Origin: Herbiconiux sp. A18JL235
GTDB lineage: Bacteria; Actinomycetota; Actinomycetes; Actinomycetales; Microbacteriaceae
DNA: 64,000 bases
Direction of reading: 5' to 3'
NCBI RefSeq assembly: GCF_040939305.1
Contig: NZ_CP162511.1
Span: 620,001-684,000 of the forward strand
In this document: piece by piece, positions 1-8,527 of the stretch
Layout: the number at the start of each line of letters is the position of its first letter
How positions within the stretch are numbered: the stretch's first letter is position 1
Translations under genes and position numbers: made by a program
The notes under the pieces: generated by a model
What the model saw: the letters and a program-made list of their open reading frames with translations, nothing else
What the model was told of the DNA's origin: nothing
The model's database searches: none

Positions 1-684
1 GTCGGCGAGCGCTCGTGGTCTCGTCAGCTGGGGCCAGTGGCCGGTGGGGAGTTCGATCACGGTCACCGACCTCATCGGCGGGAACTCGGCGAACATCGGG
101 TGGCCCGACTCGATATAACCGTCGAGCTCTTCCCCGGTGAACGTGGTGGCGATGAGGGTGATGGGCACCTCGTAGCGGGCAGTGTCGCTGAGCTGCTGCT
201 CGTCGCGCGCGACGCGCACCGGCTGAGGGACGGCGATCTGCCGGAAGTGCTCGCGCAGTTCGTCGTCGAGGTCGCGCAGGTCGACCTCGCCGAACGCATC
301 CCAGTCGGGCAGCGGAACCCCGTCGCCCTCGGCGGGCAGCTCGGCGTTGATGGCGACACCGTCGGCGGTGGGCCAGCTGTCGACGTAGATCGCCCTGGCG
401 ATGCGACCCGGCAGGGCGTCGACGACGGCGTGGATGATCGCCCCACCGCCGGAATGGCCGACGAGCACGACCTGCTCGGCCGGGTCGATCGCCTCGACCA
501 GCTCGCGCACCTCGGCGACGTGCGTCGCGAGGGTGATCCCGCTCCGATCGTCGTCGACCGAGTTCAGCCCCGACAGCGTGGGCGTGAGGACGGTGTACCC
601 GGCATCCCGCACCGGTGCGACCGCCTCCTCCCACGACGAACCGGGCAACCAGAACCCTGCGACGAAGACCACGGTGACGTTCAT
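1..684 (-). CDS. Alpha/beta hydrolase (3' end beyond window)
   Basis: Reading on the minus strand from ATG at 684, the frame stays open to base 1, so the C-terminus lies outside the window (228 codons seen). The N-terminus MNVTVVFVAGFWLPGSSW is typical of the small alpha/beta hydrolases of the salicylate-esterase/MenH-like type. The nucleophile elbow VLVGHSGGGAIIHAV is clear near residue 80, and a TGHWPQ segment near the visible end supplies the likely catalytic histidine. Substrate cannot be told from the sequence. It lies 35 bp from the end of purC on the same strand but has no obvious purine role; probably independent or a read-through tail. Confidence 0.85.
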   Translation of the reverse strand, partial: MNVTVVFVAGFWLPGSSWEEAVAPVRDAGYTVLTPTLSGLNSVDDDRSGITLATHVAEVRELVEAIDPAEQVVLVGHSGGGAIIHAVVDALPGRIARAIYVDSWPTADGVAINAELPAEGDGVPLPDWDAFGEVDLRDLDDELREHFRQIAVPQPVRVARDEQQLSDTARYEVPITLIATTFTGEELDGYIESGHPMFAEFPPMRSVTVIELPTGHWPQLTRPRALAD

Positions 685-719
685 GCCCCGACCCTACGCC
701 GCACCACCGACACCACCGG

Positions 720-1628
720 TCACTCGCCGGTGAGGCGCTCCAGGAGCTCGCGGTAGCGGGCCACGGTCTGCTCGACGATGGCCGGGGGGAGTTCTGGCGG
801 GGTGCCCTGCTGGTTCCAGTTCGCGGAGAGCCAGTTGCGCACGATCTGCTTGTCGAAGCTCGCCGTGCGCTCGCCGGAGTCGTAGGCCGCTGCATCCCAG
901 TAGCGGCTGGAGTCGCTCGTGAGCACCTCGTCGGCGAGGGTGATCTCACCGGTCTCGGGCTCGCGCCCGAACTCGAACTTGGTGTCGGCGAGGATGACGC
1001 CGCGGGCCTCGGCGATCTGCGCCGCCGTGCGGTAGATCTCGAGCGAGAGCGAGCGCAGCGCCTCGGCGTCGTCGGCACCCACGAGCTCGACGGTCTTCTC
1101 GAAGCTGATGTTCTCGTCGTGCTCGCCGTACGGCGCCTTGTGAGCCGGGGTGTAGATCGGCTCCGGCAGCCTGTCGCCGTCGCGGAGCCCCGCGGGCAGA
1201 GCGACCCCGCACACGCTCTGCGTCTCCTGGTACTCCTTCCAGCCGCTGCCGGAGAGGTAGCCGCGCACCACGCACTCGATGGGGAACATCTCGAGCGACC
1301 TCACGAGCATCGCCCGGCCGGCGACCTCCTCGGGCGCCGGCGGATAGGCCGAGGCGTCGGCCACGAGATGGTTCGCCACCCCGAGCCGGTCGAACCACCA
1401 GCGCGACAGCCTTGTGAGCAGCTCGCCCTTGCCCGGGATGCCCGGCTCGAGCACGTGATCGAACGCGCTCACCCGATCGCTGGCGACGACGAGCAGCCCC
1501 TTCGACGTGAGGTCGTCTCCGGGCGCAGCGGCGGGCTCGTAGAGGTCGCGCACCTTGCCGCTGTAGACGTGTCGCCAGCCCTCGAGCTGCACCCCGCCGC
1601 CGGGGAGGCCGGAGTCGGCGCCGCTCAC
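720..1628 (-). CDS. purC: Phosphoribosylaminoimidazole-succinocarboxamide synthase (SAICAR synthetase)
   Basis: 302 residues, the usual length for the family. It joins aspartate to CAIR using ATP in de novo purine synthesis. The ATP-binding start YSGKVRDLYE, the SDRVSAFD motif, the PIECVVRGYLSGSGWKEYQ stretch and ADTKFEFG near the C-terminal third are all diagnostic. The GTG start at 1628 overlaps the purD stop (GTGA), so the two genes are translationally coupled. The same frame stays open far upstream inside purD, but that part is a shadow with no PurC similarity. Cytosolic. Confidence 0.97.
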   Translation of the reverse strand: MSGADSGLPGGGVQLEGWRHVYSGKVRDLYEPAAAPGDDLTSKGLLVVASDRVSAFDHVLEPGIPGKGELLTRLSRWWFDRLGVANHLVADASAYPPAPEEVAGRAMLVRSLEMFPIECVVRGYLSGSGWKEYQETQSVCGVALPAGLRDGDRLPEPIYTPAHKAPYGEHDENISFEKTVELVGADDAEALRSLSLEIYRTAAQIAEARGVILADTKFEFGREPETGEITLADEVLTSDSSRYWDAAAYDSGERTASFDKQIVRNWLSANWNQQGTPPELPPAIVEQTVARYRELLERLTGE

Positions 1629-2902
1629 CACGCTTCTCCGACGACCTTGGCCGCGATGTCGGTGCGGTGCTGCGAGCCCTCGAGCCTGATGCCGGCCAGC
1701 GCGCCGTACACGCGGTCGCGCGCGAGCTCGAAGGTGGGGGCGGTCGCCACCACGTTCAGCACGCGCCCGCCCGTCGCCCTGATGACGTCGCCGTCGCGAT
1801 CGGTGGCCGCGTGCATGACGCTGACACCCTCGATACCCACCGTCGACTCGAGGCCCGACACCACCCTCCCCGTCACCGGCGACCCCGGATAGTTCTCGCT
1901 CGCGAGCACCACGGTGACCGCAGCGTCGTTCGAGAACTCCGGCCGGGCCACCTCGCCCAGAGTTCCCGTGGCCGCGGCGAACAGGAGTCCGCTGAGCGGG
2001 GTCTCGAGGCGCGGCAGCACCACCTGGGTCTCGGGGTCGCCGAACCGGGCGTTGAACTCGATGACCCGGATGCCCTTCGGCGTGAGAATGAGGCCGCAGT
2101 ACAGCAGCCCGATGAACGGCGTGCTCTCGGCTGCGAGCTGACGCACCGTGGGCAGCGCGATGGTTTCGATGACCTCGTCGACGAATGCCTTCTCGCTGCC
2201 GAAGCCCTCGTCGAGCCAGGGCAGCGGGGAGTAGGCGCCCATGCCCCCGGTGTTCGGCCCGGCGTCGCCGTCGAGCAGGCGCTTGTAGTCTTGCGCCGGC
2301 GACAGCGGCGCCACGGAGTGGCCGTCGGAGAGCAGGAAGAGCGAGACCTCCTCGCCGTCGAGGAACTCCTCGACGAGCACGTCGCCGTGCTGCAGCCACT
2401 GGCGCGCGTGCTCGGTGGCCTCGGCGAGGTCGGCTGTCACCAGCACGCCCTTGCCCGCAGCGAGACCGTCGGCCTTCACGACGTAGGGCGCGCCGAACTC
2501 GGCGAGCGCCGCTTCGGCCTCGGCGAGAGTGCCGGCATTCGTGGCGCGGCCGGTGGGAACCCCCGCCGCATCCATGATGCGCTTCGCGAAGGCCTTGCTG
2601 CCCTCGAGTGCGGCGGCCTCCCTGCCGGGCCCGAACACCGGGATGCCCCGAGTGCGCAGGGCGTCGGCGACTCCGGCGACGAGGGGAGCCTCGGGGCCGA
2701 TCACCACGAACTGCACGTCTTCGGCGAGCGCGTAGTTCGTGACCGCCTGCGGGTCGTTCGCATCGAGAGCCACGACGGGCACGTCGGCGGCGATGCCGGC
2801 GTTGCCGGGCGCGGCGACGATCTCGTGCACGTCGCCCTCCCTGAGTAGAGCGGTGATGATGGCGTGCTCACGAGCGCCGGAACCGAGAACCAGGATTTTC
2901 AC
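1625..2902 (-). CDS. purD: Phosphoribosylamine-glycine ligase (GAR synthetase)
   Basis: 425 residues, full length. It ligates glycine to phosphoribosylamine with ATP, the second step of purine synthesis. The N-terminal MKILVLGSGAREHAI, the IGPEAPLVAG motif, the ATP-grasp segment APYVVKADGLAAGKGV near residue 140, NTGGMGAYSP, and the metal-binding IEFNARFGDPETQ near residue 290 are all present. It is the first gene of a purD-purC unit and overlaps purC by 4 nt. It is divergent from the sterol-carrier-like gene across about 106 bp that must hold both promoters. Confidence 0.98.
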   Translation of the reverse strand: MKILVLGSGAREHAIITALLREGDVHEIVAAPGNAGIAADVPVVALDANDPQAVTNYALAEDVQFVVIGPEAPLVAGVADALRTRGIPVFGPGREAAALEGSKAFAKRIMDAAGVPTGRATNAGTLAEAEAALAEFGAPYVVKADGLAAGKGVLVTADLAEATEHARQWLQHGDVLVEEFLDGEEVSLFLLSDGHSVAPLSPAQDYKRLLDGDAGPNTGGMGAYSPLPWLDEGFGSEKAFVDEVIETIALPTVRQLAAESTPFIGLLYCGLILTPKGIRVIEFNARFGDPETQVVLPRLETPLSGLLFAAATGTLGEVARPEFSNDAAVTVVLASENYPGSPVTGRVVSGLESTVGIEGVSVMHAATDRDGDVIRATGGRVLNVVATAPTFELARDRVYGALAGIRLEGSQHRTDIAAKVVGEAW

Positions 2903-3008
2903 GCTGCCCAGCCTACCGAGCGGCGGCAGGGCACCCCCGAACGGAACGGATCTGTGAAGGACTCAGCGGCCGGGAGCGTTGTGGAGAAGTGACGGGTACC
3001 GTGGAGTC

Positions 3009-3383
3009 ATGGGCAAGGCGAGAATCGACGCGGCGGCCGGCACCTCCGCCGTCACCACCGTGGCGAACGACTTCGACGGCGCGAGCCGCGAACTCCGCGC
3101 CACCGCCGTGCGCTTCCTCCTGCAGTGCCTCAGCGACGCCGCTCCCGGCAACTCGGTCGAGGTGCGCGTGCCGCCCTTCGGCGCCGTTCAGTGCATCGAG
3201 GGTCCGGGCCACACCCGCGGCACCCCGCCCAACGTGGTGGAGACGGATGCGCAGACCTGGCTCGCCCTCGCCACCGGCACCCTCTCGTGGGACGAGGCCC
3301 GCGCATCCGCTCGGGTGCACGCCTCCGGTCAGCGCGCCGACCTCTCGGCCCACCTCCCGATCCTCCGCCTCCCTCGCCCCTGA
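3009..3383 (+). CDS. Sterol-carrier family protein (bacterial SCP-x-like)
   Basis: 124 residues from ATG 3009; an in-frame start 30 nt upstream (2979) is less likely because it lacks a ribosome site. The sequence has the compact fold of actinobacterial proteins labelled sterol carrier family: conserved SVEVRVPPFGAVQCIEGP, HTRGTPPNVVETD, and a C-terminal ATGTLSWDEA.ASARVHASGQRADLS block. These proteins are regularly found next to purD/purF in Actinobacteria; the function is not established, and the name implies lipid binding only by fold. Divergent from purD. Confidence 0.8.
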   Translation: MGKARIDAAAGTSAVTTVANDFDGASRELRATAVRFLLQCLSDAAPGNSVEVRVPPFGAVQCIEGPGHTRGTPPNVVETDAQTWLALATGTLSWDEARASARVHASGQRADLSAHLPILRLPRP

Positions 3384-3396
3384 GACTCGTTTCGTG

Positions 3397-3440
3397 CGGA
3401 CAAAGTCCGTCATCACGGCGTTCTGAACGGACTTTGTCCG
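3397..3440. terminator. Inverted repeat between convergent genes
   Basis: Two exact 14-nt arms (3397-3410 and 3427-3440) with a 16-nt loop separate the sterol-carrier gene (+) from the bicupin gene (-). Each arm is itself nearly palindromic (CGGAC..GTCCG). No clear U-tract follows. A bidirectional terminator is the simplest reading; a dispersed intergenic repeat is the alternative. Confidence 0.5.
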
Positions 3441-3481
3441 GAAGAACGTGCAGCGGCGGGCGCGGCGGCCCGCCCCAGCCC

Positions 3482-4531
3482 TCACGCCACCGGGTCGACC
3501 GGGTTGCGGCGGGCGACGAGCAGCGGGTCGATCGGGGTGAACGGGAACTCGGGCAGCTCGTCGACGCCGACGCCGAAGGTGGCCGCGAGAACGGGGCGGG
3601 AGAACGCCGACACCGAGGCGCGGTAGCCGATGTCGCCGGGCGTGGGCTGGTCGAAGAAGATGAGGAAGTGGATCTCGTCGTCGCCCACCACCTCGATCTG
3701 GTGGGGGTAGGCCTTGGGGATGAAGTACACGTCTCCCGGCTCGAGCAGGTAGGTGTCGACGCTGCCGTCGGGGTCGAGCACCGACATGCGCGCCCGCCCC
3801 TTGTGCACGTACCCCATCTCGGCCGTGCGCGGGTGCCAGTGGGGCTCGCGCATCCCCTCCTCCTCGATGGTGAGGGAGTACATCGAGAGGTTCTCGAGCG
3901 CCGGCCAGAACTGGCTGCGAGCGAGCTTCACGTGCGCGAACGGATAGCTGAGCGGTGGGTTCTGGCCCTCCACGTCGAACTTGTGGGGGTTGCCGAACCC
4001 CGCGGTGTCGGGAACCACAGCAGGCCCCGTGCGCGCCACGATGTCGGCCGACCCGGTGTCGCGGGCCAGCGGGGCGAAGGCTGCTGAGGCGAGGTCGTAG
4101 GTGTTGCCGAGCACCGCATCCGTCATCGTGCCGAAGGCGGCGTGCAGCGAGAAGTCTTCGGGTCGCTCGTGCGAGAACGCCACGATGATCTCGGCCTCGG
4201 TGTCGCCGAGGTTCTCGATGTAGTGCAACGAGCCCGAGCCGATGGTGAACATCTGCCCCGCCGAGATGGTGAACGAGGAGAATACGTCGGCGTTGTCGAG
4301 GATGGAGACGAGCACGTCGCCCGCGATGCAGTAGCCGATCTCATCGGCGTTCGCGTGCCAGTGCGGTTCGCGGATGCTGCCCGGCGCGAGCACCAGCCGT
4401 TTGATCGACAGGCCCCGCAGCAAGGGGAACTCGTCGGCGGTGAGACGCGTGATGCTGCCCAGCTCGCTGCGGTGCTGGGCGGGGGCGCCCCAGAGCGAGC
4501 GCACGTGGCGCGAGGTGGTGTCGTTCGTCAT
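3482..4531 (-). CDS. Bicupin, oxalate-decarboxylase-like
   Basis: 349 residues from ATG 4531. Two cupin barrels are visible: the first carries REPHWHANADEIGYCIAG (near residue 48) with GSLHYIENLG, the second REPHWHPRTAEMGYVHKG (near 235) with KAYPHQIEVVG. Both keep the His-x-His...Glu...His metal set of bicupin oxalate decarboxylases/oxidases. No signal peptide is seen, so a cytosolic enzyme is likely. The actual substrate need not be oxalate; many actinobacterial members are uncharacterised. Convergent with the gene ending at 3383; the upstream gene ending at 4614 lies on the same strand 82 bp away. Confidence 0.88.
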   Translation of the reverse strand: MTNDTTSRHVRSLWGAPAQHRSELGSITRLTADEFPLLRGLSIKRLVLAPGSIREPHWHANADEIGYCIAGDVLVSILDNADVFSSFTISAGQMFTIGSGSLHYIENLGDTEAEIIVAFSHERPEDFSLHAAFGTMTDAVLGNTYDLASAAFAPLARDTGSADIVARTGPAVVPDTAGFGNPHKFDVEGQNPPLSYPFAHVKLARSQFWPALENLSMYSLTIEEEGMREPHWHPRTAEMGYVHKGRARMSVLDPDGSVDTYLLEPGDVYFIPKAYPHQIEVVGDDEIHFLIFFDQPTPGDIGYRASVSAFSRPVLAATFGVGVDELPEFPFTPIDPLLVARRNPVDPVA

Positions 4532-4613
4532 GGATGTCAGGGTGCCAGAGCCGCCGCACGACGCGCTAGTGCGCGCGGCGGCCCCGGCACCTGTCGGGCA
4601 CCCGCAGCTCGCG

Positions 4614-5114
4614 TCAGGCCCCGTCGCCGCCGACGGCGAGGCGTCGCACGAACGCGTCGACGTTCGCGCGCAGGGCATCGATGCGCTGCCGGCGTGCGGC
4701 CTCCACGTCGAAGCCCGCGTAGGCCACGGCCGGGCGCTTGCGCACATTCGCCGAGCACTGGAACTCGGCGCAGACGAGTGCCGCCACCGTGTCGCCGTTG
4801 CGCCCGGCCTTGCCGGCGCGCTTCGCGCTGAACAGCACGACGTCGTTGGGCAGGTGCACGTCTTCGCACCAGGCGCACTGGGGGCGCGAACGGATGCGGC
4901 CCTCGGCCTGCCTCAGCAGCACCGAGACCGGCTCGCCGTCGATCGCGGCGACGACGTAGCCGAGCTGCGGGAACTTGCGATCGCGCCAGCCGAGGTAGTC
5001 GAGTGACTCCCAGTCGAGCTCGTCGAAGCCGGCGGGGAGGGAGAGGTCGCGGCGCTCGCGCTGCGAGGCGTTGATGAAGGATGCGCGAATGGCGGCATCG
5101 CTGAAGGGGAGCAT
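4614..5114 (-). CDS. FBP-domain treble-clef zinc-finger protein (EF-G-binding type)
   Basis: 166 residues. The C-terminal half carries four cysteines spaced as in the FusB-like treble-clef finger: C80 and C83 (PQCAWCEDVH), C115 and C120 (VCAEFQC). The family binds elongation factor G and can release it from stalled ribosomes (fusidic-acid-type protection in staphylococci); in Actinobacteria the role is inferred only from the fold. The N-terminus MLPFSDAAIRASFINASQRER and the GFDELDWESLDYLGWRD segment match family members. Its leader contains two overlapping hairpins (see 5131-5161). Confidence 0.82.
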   Translation of the reverse strand: MLPFSDAAIRASFINASQRERRDLSLPAGFDELDWESLDYLGWRDRKFPQLGYVVAAIDGEPVSVLLRQAEGRIRSRPQCAWCEDVHLPNDVVLFSAKRAGKAGRNGDTVAALVCAEFQCSANVRKRPAVAYAGFDVEAARRQRIDALRANVDAFVRRLAVGGDGA

Positions 5115-5130
5115 GGTGAATCCGAATCTG

Positions 5131-5161
5131 TCGGTCTGGACCGACCGCAGAGCGCGGTCGG
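5131..5161 (-). promoter_or_regulatory. Mutually exclusive hairpins in the FBP-gene leader
   Basis: Read toward the FBP gene, arms 5154-5161 and 5141-5148 form an 8-bp stem, while 5139-5144 and 5131-5136 form another 6-bp stem. They share bases 5141-5144, so only one can form at a time. It lies 17-47 nt ahead of the start codon. The rest of 5115-5362 shows nothing else I can support. Confidence 0.35.
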
Positions 5162-5362
5162 GAAATGGAGGAATGGAGAGGTGCGCGAGCGCGCGCTACT
5201 CTCTGCCGTCGGCGTGGGAACCGCCGACGACCTCCAGACGCCCCGAGGGCACAGCTGACGGATGCACGGACGACAGTGTACGCCCGCCACCTCCACGACG
5301 GGTCGATCTGGCGAGCGCCGAACGCGCATCCATCCCCCAGCCGGGTGCGCGACAATGGAGGG

Positions 5363-5776
5363 GTGAGCGATCAGCACGACCCCGCCCGAGACCACAGCGC
5401 TGCCCTGCCCGCCGAGCGGGTGGTCAGGGAGTCGGTCGACTCGGTGACGGTGCGGCGGGCCCCGCGGTACTACCGATTCATGGCCGTCGGACTCATCGTC
5501 GGTGTGATCATCACGGTCGTCGCGACCTACTCGTTCCCCCAGCAGGAGGACGAGGAGTTCAGCCAGCTGCAGGTGCTCGGCTTCACCGGCATCTTCGTGG
5601 TCGCCATCTGCGTGGCGCTCGGGGCCCTGGTGGCCATTGTGCTCGACCGGGTGAGCCGTCGGCGAGCCCGCACTGTCGCCATGGAACATGTGGTCGAGCG
5701 CGACGCGCCCGCCCCCGCCACGAATCCCACGCTCGACGCCCCCGCGGTTGACCCCGCGAAAGAGGAAAGGGCCTGA
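5363..5776 (+). CDS. Small two-helix membrane protein
   Basis: 137 residues from GTG 5363, preceded by GGAGG. The N-terminal ~40 residues are cytoplasmic-type and charged; RRAPRYYRFM leads into a first membrane helix (about 44-63), followed by a short acidic loop (PQQEDEEFSQLQV) and a second helix (about 78-100), then a basic RVSRRRARTV stretch and a Pro/Ala-rich tail. Similar short proteins are common in Microbacteriaceae, where some carry misleading transporter labels; I see no transporter motif. Function unknown. Confidence 0.75.
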   Translation: MSDQHDPARDHSAALPAERVVRESVDSVTVRRAPRYYRFMAVGLIVGVIITVVATYSFPQQEDEEFSQLQVLGFTGIFVVAICVALGALVAIVLDRVSRRRARTVAMEHVVERDAPAPATNPTLDAPAVDPAKEERA

Positions 5777-5790
5777 CCTCGGTCAGACCC
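5769..5790. terminator. Hairpin spanning the stop codon
   Basis: GGGCCTGACC (5769-5778) pairs with GGTCAGACCC (5781-5790) with one mismatch; the stop codon of the membrane-protein gene is inside the left arm. It separates convergent genes, so it may end both transcripts. Confidence 0.5.
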
Positions 5791-5834
5791 TCCACCTCGT
5801 CGCGGCGCGCGGCATCGGCGCGCCACCGGAACGA

Positions 5835-6035
5835 TCAGGCGCGCTTCTGCTCGTCGCTCGGCTCGTAGACGTCGTCGTTCTCGTCGTCGTCGTCGATCCA
5901 CTTCGAGTAGTCGGGCTCGCTCGACTGGCTGCCCGTGAGCTCGCGCTCGAGTGCCGAATAGTTCGTGTCGGGGCTGAAGTACTTCAGCTCGCGTGCGACC
6001 TTCGTGTGCTTGGCTTTCTGACGGCCACGCCCCAT
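5835..6035 (-). CDS. DUF3073 family protein
   Basis: 66 residues from ATG 6035. The start MGRGRQKAKHTKVARELKYF is the hallmark of DUF3073, a short, basic-then-acidic protein conserved across Actinobacteria. The tail is strongly acidic (WIDDDDENDDVY). A G-rich ribosome site (GAGGGGG) precedes the ATG. No function is established. The 13 in-frame codons upstream are not typical and were left out. Confidence 0.92.
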   Translation of the reverse strand: MGRGRQKAKHTKVARELKYFSPDTNYSALERELTGSQSSEPDYSKWIDDDDENDDVYEPSDEQKRA

Positions 6036-6186
6036 GCCAGACCCCCTCACGATTCGGGCCGGGGGCCACGCCACCCGGATGAGACGAACAACTACGAAAA
6101 CTTGGGTCAGTTTAGCACGCAGGGGTCGACGCCCCCCTGCGAGTCGCCCGTGGCTTCGGCCGGGGAGCGAAGTGCGCCGACGACTC

Positions 6187-8220
6187 TCAGCCCCGGTGCC
6201 TCCGGTGGCCGGCCGCCGGGCTCTGGTGCGGGCGCCGCGGCACCGGTCGCACGGGTTCGCCGCGGCGCTCCTGGCCGGGCAGCGGCCGCGAGCGTCTGCC
6301 GTACAGCAGCTCCGAGGAATCGAGCAGCCACGGCACGAGTGCGATGGTCACACCGTGCACCAGCATGAGCTTCTTGCGGATGCGCCTGGCTTTGTGGTTG
6401 TGCAGGATGGTCTCCCACCAGTGACCCACGATGTAGATCGGCGTGTACACGGTCACGACTTCTGAGCCGTGCTCGGCCTGGTGCTTCATGATGTACTTCG
6501 CGAGGGGCACGGCCACGTCGCGGTAGGGCGACTCGATGATGTTGAGCGGCACCTCGATGTTCATGGCCTGCCAGTCGGCCTCGAGCTTCTGGGTCTGCTC
6601 CTCGTCGATCGACAGGTGCACCGCCTCGATGGAGTCGTGCCGGGCGGCGATGGCGTAGTCGAGGGCCTTGAGCACCGGCTTCTGCATGCGGCCGACGAGC
6701 ACGATCGCGTGGTCGCCGGTGGAGCCGAAGGTGGTGTGCGGGTCGACCTCGACCTCTTTGTTCACGTCGCGGTAGTAGCGGTTCACCCCCATCATGAGGA
6801 TGAACAGCACGGGCATGATCGCGAACACCAGCCACGCGCCGTGGGTGAACTTCGTGATGGTGACGACGATGAGCACCACGGCGGTGAACACCGCGCCCAC
6901 CGCGTTGATGGCCAGCGAGCGGTAGACGGCGCCGCGGTCGGCGCATCCGTTCTTCAGCATCGTGAGCCAGTGCTTCACCATGCCGGTCTGACCGAGCGTG
7001 AAGGAGACGAAGACGCCGATGATGTAGAGCTGGATGAGCTGGGTCAGGTTCGCCTGGTACACCAGCAGGATGGCGGTGGCGGCGAGCGCCAGCACGATCA
7101 TGCCGTTCGAGAACACGAGGCGGTCGCCGCGGGTGAGCATCGCCTTCGGGGCGTAGGAGTCTTTGGCGAGCACCGAGCCGAGCAGGGGGAAGCCGTTGAA
7201 CGCCGTGTTGGCCGCCAGCAGCAGCACCGCGGCGGTGGCGGCCTGGATGACGAAGAACATGATGGAGTTGTTGCCGAAGGTCGCCGCCGCGACCTGTGCC
7301 ATGAGACTGCGTTGCGGCGTGGTCTCGCAGTTCGCGAAGCCGATGAGGTGGCAGGCGTTCTCGGCGTAGTGCACGTTCGAGATGAGGGCAACGGCGGTGA
7401 GCCCGGCGAACAGGCAGATCGCGATCGAGCCCATGAGCACGAGGGTGCGCTGGGCGTTCTTGATCTTCGGGGTGCGGAACGCCGGCACACCGTTCGAGAT
7501 GGCTTCGACGCCGGTGAGCGCGGAGCATCCGCTCGAGAAGGCCCGCAGCAGAAGCAGCACCATCGCCGCCTGGGTGAGCTCGTCTGCCCGCACCTCGAAG
7601 GCCGCCGACTCGGCTACCGGGGCGTCGCCGAGGGCCGTGCGGGCGAGGCCGATCACGATCATCGCCGCGACGCTCGCGACGAAGAGGTAGGTGGGGATGG
7701 CGAACGCCTTGCTCGATTCGCGCACACCGCGCAGGTTCACCGCCATGAGAAGGACGACGAAGCCGATGGCGATCTCGACGCGGAACGGGTTGAGCTCGGG
7801 TAGGGCGGAGATGATGTTGTCGACGCCGGAGGCCACCGACACGGCGACGGTGAGCACGTAGTCGACAAGCAGGGCGGAGGCGACGACCAGGCCCGCCTTC
7901 TCACCGAGGTTCTTGTGCGCCACCTCGTAGTCGCCGCCGCCGCTCGGATAGGCCTTCACGAGCTGGCGGTAGGAGGCCACCACCACGATGAGGAGCAGCA
8001 CCACGGCCGCAGCGACCCAGGGCGCGAAGGTGAGGAAAGAGAGCCCGCCGATGAGCAGGATCATCAGCAGCTCTTGCGGGGCGTAGGCGACCGAGGAGAG
8101 GGGATCGCTCGCGAAGATCGGGAGGGCGAGGCGCTTCGGGAGGAGCTGCCCCTCGAGCTTGTCGCTCGGGAGCGGTTCGCCGATGAGCCAGCGCTTCGGC
8201 GAGCGGGTTTCGTTGACCAC
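6187..8220 (-). CDS. APC-family permease with C-terminal USP-like domain
   Basis: 677 residues from GTG 8220. Residues about 1-470 form a 12-helix amino acid-polyamine-organocation transporter, with the family-typical start LALPIFASDPLSSVAYAPQE and GGGDYEVAHKNLG. The last ~200 residues are soluble and look like a universal-stress/Rossmann domain (DHAIVLVGRMQKPVLKALDY). Such proteins occur throughout Actinobacteria; substrate unknown (amino acid or cation). A TTG at 8256 could start translation but coincides with the -35 box, so the leaderless GTG at 8220 is preferred. Confidence 0.88.
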   Translation of the reverse strand: MVNETRSPKRWLIGEPLPSDKLEGQLLPKRLALPIFASDPLSSVAYAPQELLMILLIGGLSFLTFAPWVAAAVVLLLIVVVASYRQLVKAYPSGGGDYEVAHKNLGEKAGLVVASALLVDYVLTVAVSVASGVDNIISALPELNPFRVEIAIGFVVLLMAVNLRGVRESSKAFAIPTYLFVASVAAMIVIGLARTALGDAPVAESAAFEVRADELTQAAMVLLLLRAFSSGCSALTGVEAISNGVPAFRTPKIKNAQRTLVLMGSIAICLFAGLTAVALISNVHYAENACHLIGFANCETTPQRSLMAQVAAATFGNNSIMFFVIQAATAAVLLLAANTAFNGFPLLGSVLAKDSYAPKAMLTRGDRLVFSNGMIVLALAATAILLVYQANLTQLIQLYIIGVFVSFTLGQTGMVKHWLTMLKNGCADRGAVYRSLAINAVGAVFTAVVLIVVTITKFTHGAWLVFAIMPVLFILMMGVNRYYRDVNKEVEVDPHTTFGSTGDHAIVLVGRMQKPVLKALDYAIAARHDSIEAVHLSIDEEQTQKLEADWQAMNIEVPLNIIESPYRDVAVPLAKYIMKHQAEHGSEVVTVYTPIYIVGHWWETILHNHKARRIRKKLMLVHGVTIALVPWLLDSSELLYGRRSRPLPGQERRGEPVRPVPRRPHQSPAAGHRRHRG

Positions 8221-8228
8221 GAGCGAGA

Positions 8229-8256
8229 ACACTACTCCCTGCCAACCCAGAGTCAA
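8229..8256 (-). promoter_or_regulatory. Sigma-70-type promoter of the APC permease
   Basis: On the minus strand TTGACT (8251-8256) and TAGTGT (8229-8234) are 16 bp apart. The expected transcription start is within about 2 nt of the GTG at 8220, so the mRNA should be leaderless or nearly so. Confidence 0.6.
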
Positions 8257-8292
8257 GTCGGCAGGGAGCGGCGTTATTCCCGGTCTCCGGGG

Positions 8293-8412
8293 TCAGTTCT
8301 CCCCGGGGATGTCGCTGTCGGTGTACTCGCCCTCCTCGGGCTCGGGGACGTCGACGTCGTCGGCCTCGGTGTCGGTGTACTCGCCGTCGCGTTCTCCGCG
8401 TCGTTCGGTCAT
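8293..8412 (-). CDS. Small acidic protein with GEYTD repeats
   Basis: 39 residues from ATG 8412, with a strong ribosome site (GGAGGA) 6 nt ahead. The sequence starts MTERRGERDGEYTDTEADDV and contains a second GEYTDSD copy after a Pro/Glu-rich link, ending IPGEN. It is strongly acidic after the first eight residues, with no membrane segment. I do not recognise a family. Good ribosome site, codon usage in line with neighbours and an internal 8-residue repeat argue that it is translated. It sits between ligD and the APC gene, all on the minus strand. Confidence 0.6.
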   Translation of the reverse strand: MTERRGERDGEYTDTEADDVDVPEPEEGEYTDSDIPGEN

Positions 8413-8527
8413 GAGATCCTCCTCGATGTCGTGGCTCTACTGCGGTCTCGTCGCGAAGCTACCACTCGCGCGAACGACGGACCAGAGCTGCGCACGGATG
8501 TGCAGAACGCACCCGTTCTCCCCAGGC

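Noticed and set aside
1667..2848. Long open frame opposite purD
   Set aside because: Antisense shadow of high-GC third positions: Arg/His/Gly-rich translation with no family similarity.
8221..8256. TTG start at 8256 for the APC permease
   Set aside because: The TTG is part of the -35 box TTGACT; the GTG at 8220 fits the promoter as a leaderless start.
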